Assembly: GCA_009379865.1 (NCBI GenBank)
Contig: WHSX01000005.1
Span: forward strand, 1-34,307
Length of the DNA stretch: 34,307 bases
Source: Candidatus Nitrosocosmicus sp.
Lineage (GTDB): Archaea > Thermoproteota > Nitrososphaeria > Nitrososphaerales > Nitrososphaeraceae
Direction: 5' to 3'
Shown: positions 32,887 through 34,307 of the stretch, piece by piece
Layout: every line of letters begins with the position of its first letter
Numbering within the stretch: position 1 is the first letter of the stretch
Made by a program: the position numbers and the translations under genes
The notes under the pieces: model-generated
What the model saw: the letters and a program-made list of their open reading frames with translations, nothing else
Told to the model about the DNA's origin: nothing
The model's database searches: none

Positions 32887-34046
32887 ATGGATAGACAAGC
32901 TTTTACAAAACCATTTGGAAAATTCATTGAAAATAGAGAAGGAATTTCCGTATTTATACCTAATAAATTGCCTCCAACTATTACTTATGATGAAAGTTTA
33001 ACTACACTTATTTCTGAAGCTAGTTTACAGCTTGGTAATCTATCAGGCATTGGTAAAATAATTCCAAATCCAAATTTACTAATAAGTCCATATCTAAGGC
33101 AGGAAGCTGTATTGAGTTCCAAAATAGAAGGTACACAAGCATCCATTTTAGATATTTTCCGTTATGAAGCTGGAGCACAAATGATTAAAGAAGAGGAAAG
33201 AGATACAAAAAGAATTTCTGAAGTAATAAATTATGTAAAAGCATTAAACATATGTTTACAAGATGTAAATAAAGGAGAGAAAATTGGTATTGAGATGATT
33301 AGAAAAGCACATGGAATACTTATGAATGGTGTTAAGGGATATGAGAAATTACATCCAGGGGAATTTAGAAATGTACAGAACTGGATAGGCGTTCCAGATA
33401 CCAAAATAGAAGATGCAACGTATGTTCCGCCACCTCCAGATAGCATACAAGAACACCTATTGAATCTTGAAGAATTCATCCAAAGTCCTCCCGGCAGATA
33501 CCAGTTTTAGTACAATGTGCAATGATTCATTATATGTTTGAAGCTATACACCCTTTTATTGATGGTAACGGAAGAATTGGACGTTTATTAATACCACTAT
33601 TACTTGCAGAAAGAAAGATGCTAGATCAACCACTACTTTATCTTAGTGCATATATTGAACGCAACAAGACTGAATATTATTCATTATTGCTTACTATCAG
33701 TCAGAAAAGTGATTGGATTAGATGGATAAAATATTTTCTTTCTGGAATAATAAATCAGTCTAAAGAAGCAATAGACAATATACAAAAACTATTATCATTA
33801 AAAGCTAAATACGATCAGAAATTAAATACTAAAAGGGCATCACACAGTATGATAAAAATAGTAGAGTATCTTTTCTCTAATCCAGTAATTACAATTCCGG
33901 GTATAGCAAATCATATTGGTGTAACGTATCGCCCTGCAAAAAATGCCATAGATTCATTAAAGGAAATGGGAATTCTAAAGGAATATGATTTTAAACAGAG
34001 GGGAAAATCCTATATGGCGCGTGAAATTCTGTTAATCCTTACATGA
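32887..34046 (+). pseudogene. Fic-family protein, disrupted by one frameshift
   Basis: Two frames make one gene. Frame A (32887-33510) gives the Fic N-terminal domain with class II inhibitory motif SSKIEG (77-82), then a helical part ending RYQF and TAG. Frame B, read back from 33522, continues IPVLVQCAMIHYMFEAIHPF, then HPFIDGNGRIGR, the catalytic Fic motif, and a C-terminal winged helix (TIPGIANHIGVTYRPAKNAI). The switch is within about 33488-33500 (CCTCCCGGCAG) and one base is missing; adding it gives 386 residues, normal for class II Fic. Fic enzymes AMPylate targets. All domains look otherwise intact, so it may be a recent mutation, an assembly error or recoding. Confidence 0.85.
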
Positions 34047-34282
34047 AATAGTTTTATCATCTTTATTTGACCACATAAAAGGCAATAAATCTTCATCATC
34101 AAAAGTAATAAAAATCTACTCTCCCATTTAATAAAAAGTTGTGAAAACTATGACCTAAACGAGAAAGAGTCGATAGAAACAATTAACAAAGTATTATGCT
34201 CTGTCGAATAACTAATTTGGATACGACCAATTAGACTAGTGTTACATCACGTCGTCATTTTGTCCATAAACAGGTTATAGAT

Positions 34283-34299
34283 TGATGCTTTTAGCATCA
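34283..34299. other. Perfect hairpin at window end
   Basis: TGATGCT-TTT-AGCATCA is a 7-bp stem with a 3-nt loop, extendable by a wobble and an A-T pair. It sits 240 bp after the Fic stop in a spacer with no gene. It may end a transcript or begin a feature outside the window. Confidence 0.4.
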
Positions 34300-34307
34300 G
34301 TTCATTT

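Overview
The window looks like chromosomal DNA of an ammonia-oxidising thaumarchaeon of the Nitrososphaera / Nitrosocosmicus type. This is inferred from protein content, since no marker-gene search was possible. The supporting signs are an archaeal GINS replication subunit (Gins51 layout), SufC without obvious neighbours, a membrane-anchored type-1 copper protein, a fused AhbA-AhbB siroheme decarboxylase, a PQQ sugar dehydrogenase, TATA boxes close to start codons (leaderless transcripts), many TTG/GTG starts, AT-rich DNA and long spacers.

Region 1 (1-9,243) is loosely packed: the N-terminal part of a PQQ-dependent sugar dehydrogenase, a divergent HxlR regulator / pirin pair, a ferritin-like protein with a 21-bp tandem repeat upstream, a zinc-ribbon protein and several small unknowns. 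Many spacers contain broken coding remnants: a secreted protein with two frameshifts, a partly duplicated four-cysteine zinc-finger gene, and a three-piece pseudogene at 7306-7589.

Region 2 (9,244-18,714) is the housekeeping core: tRNA-Val(UAC), glutamine synthetase, Gins51, a 58-residue zinc-finger protein, the copper protein and SufC. It continues with a haem-related neighbourhood: a chlorite dismutase / coproheme decarboxylase-family protein, a DUF1802 protein, an aldo/keto reductase and the convergent AhbAB fusion. It ends in an intron-bearing tRNA gene, probably tRNA-Pro.

Region 3 (18,715 to about 26.3 kb) is an integrated mobile element entered at that tRNA. A tyrosine recombinase gene begins 46 bp past the tRNA. 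A divergent 403-residue unknown protein follows, then a tight operon: AbrB-type protein, two small Cys-rich proteins, an unknown, and an 873-residue primase-polymerase/helicase-like replication protein. Two or three small proteins come after. I found no second attachment site, so the right border is unknown. A RelB/RelE-type toxin-antitoxin pair lies just beyond and may belong to the element.

Region 4 (27.0-34.3 kb) is accessory: a PsbP-like secreted protein, a small zinc finger, a secreted beta-helix protein, an HNH endonuclease-like protein, an unknown 341-residue protein and a Fic-family protein broken by one frameshift. Its spacers hold gene remnants, hairpins and operator-like inverted repeats. 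The most interesting parts are the tRNA-borne element with its unusual replication module, the AhbAB + Cld-family neighbourhood (a possible hybrid haem route), and the number of single-base-disrupted genes, which is either real decay or assembly error.
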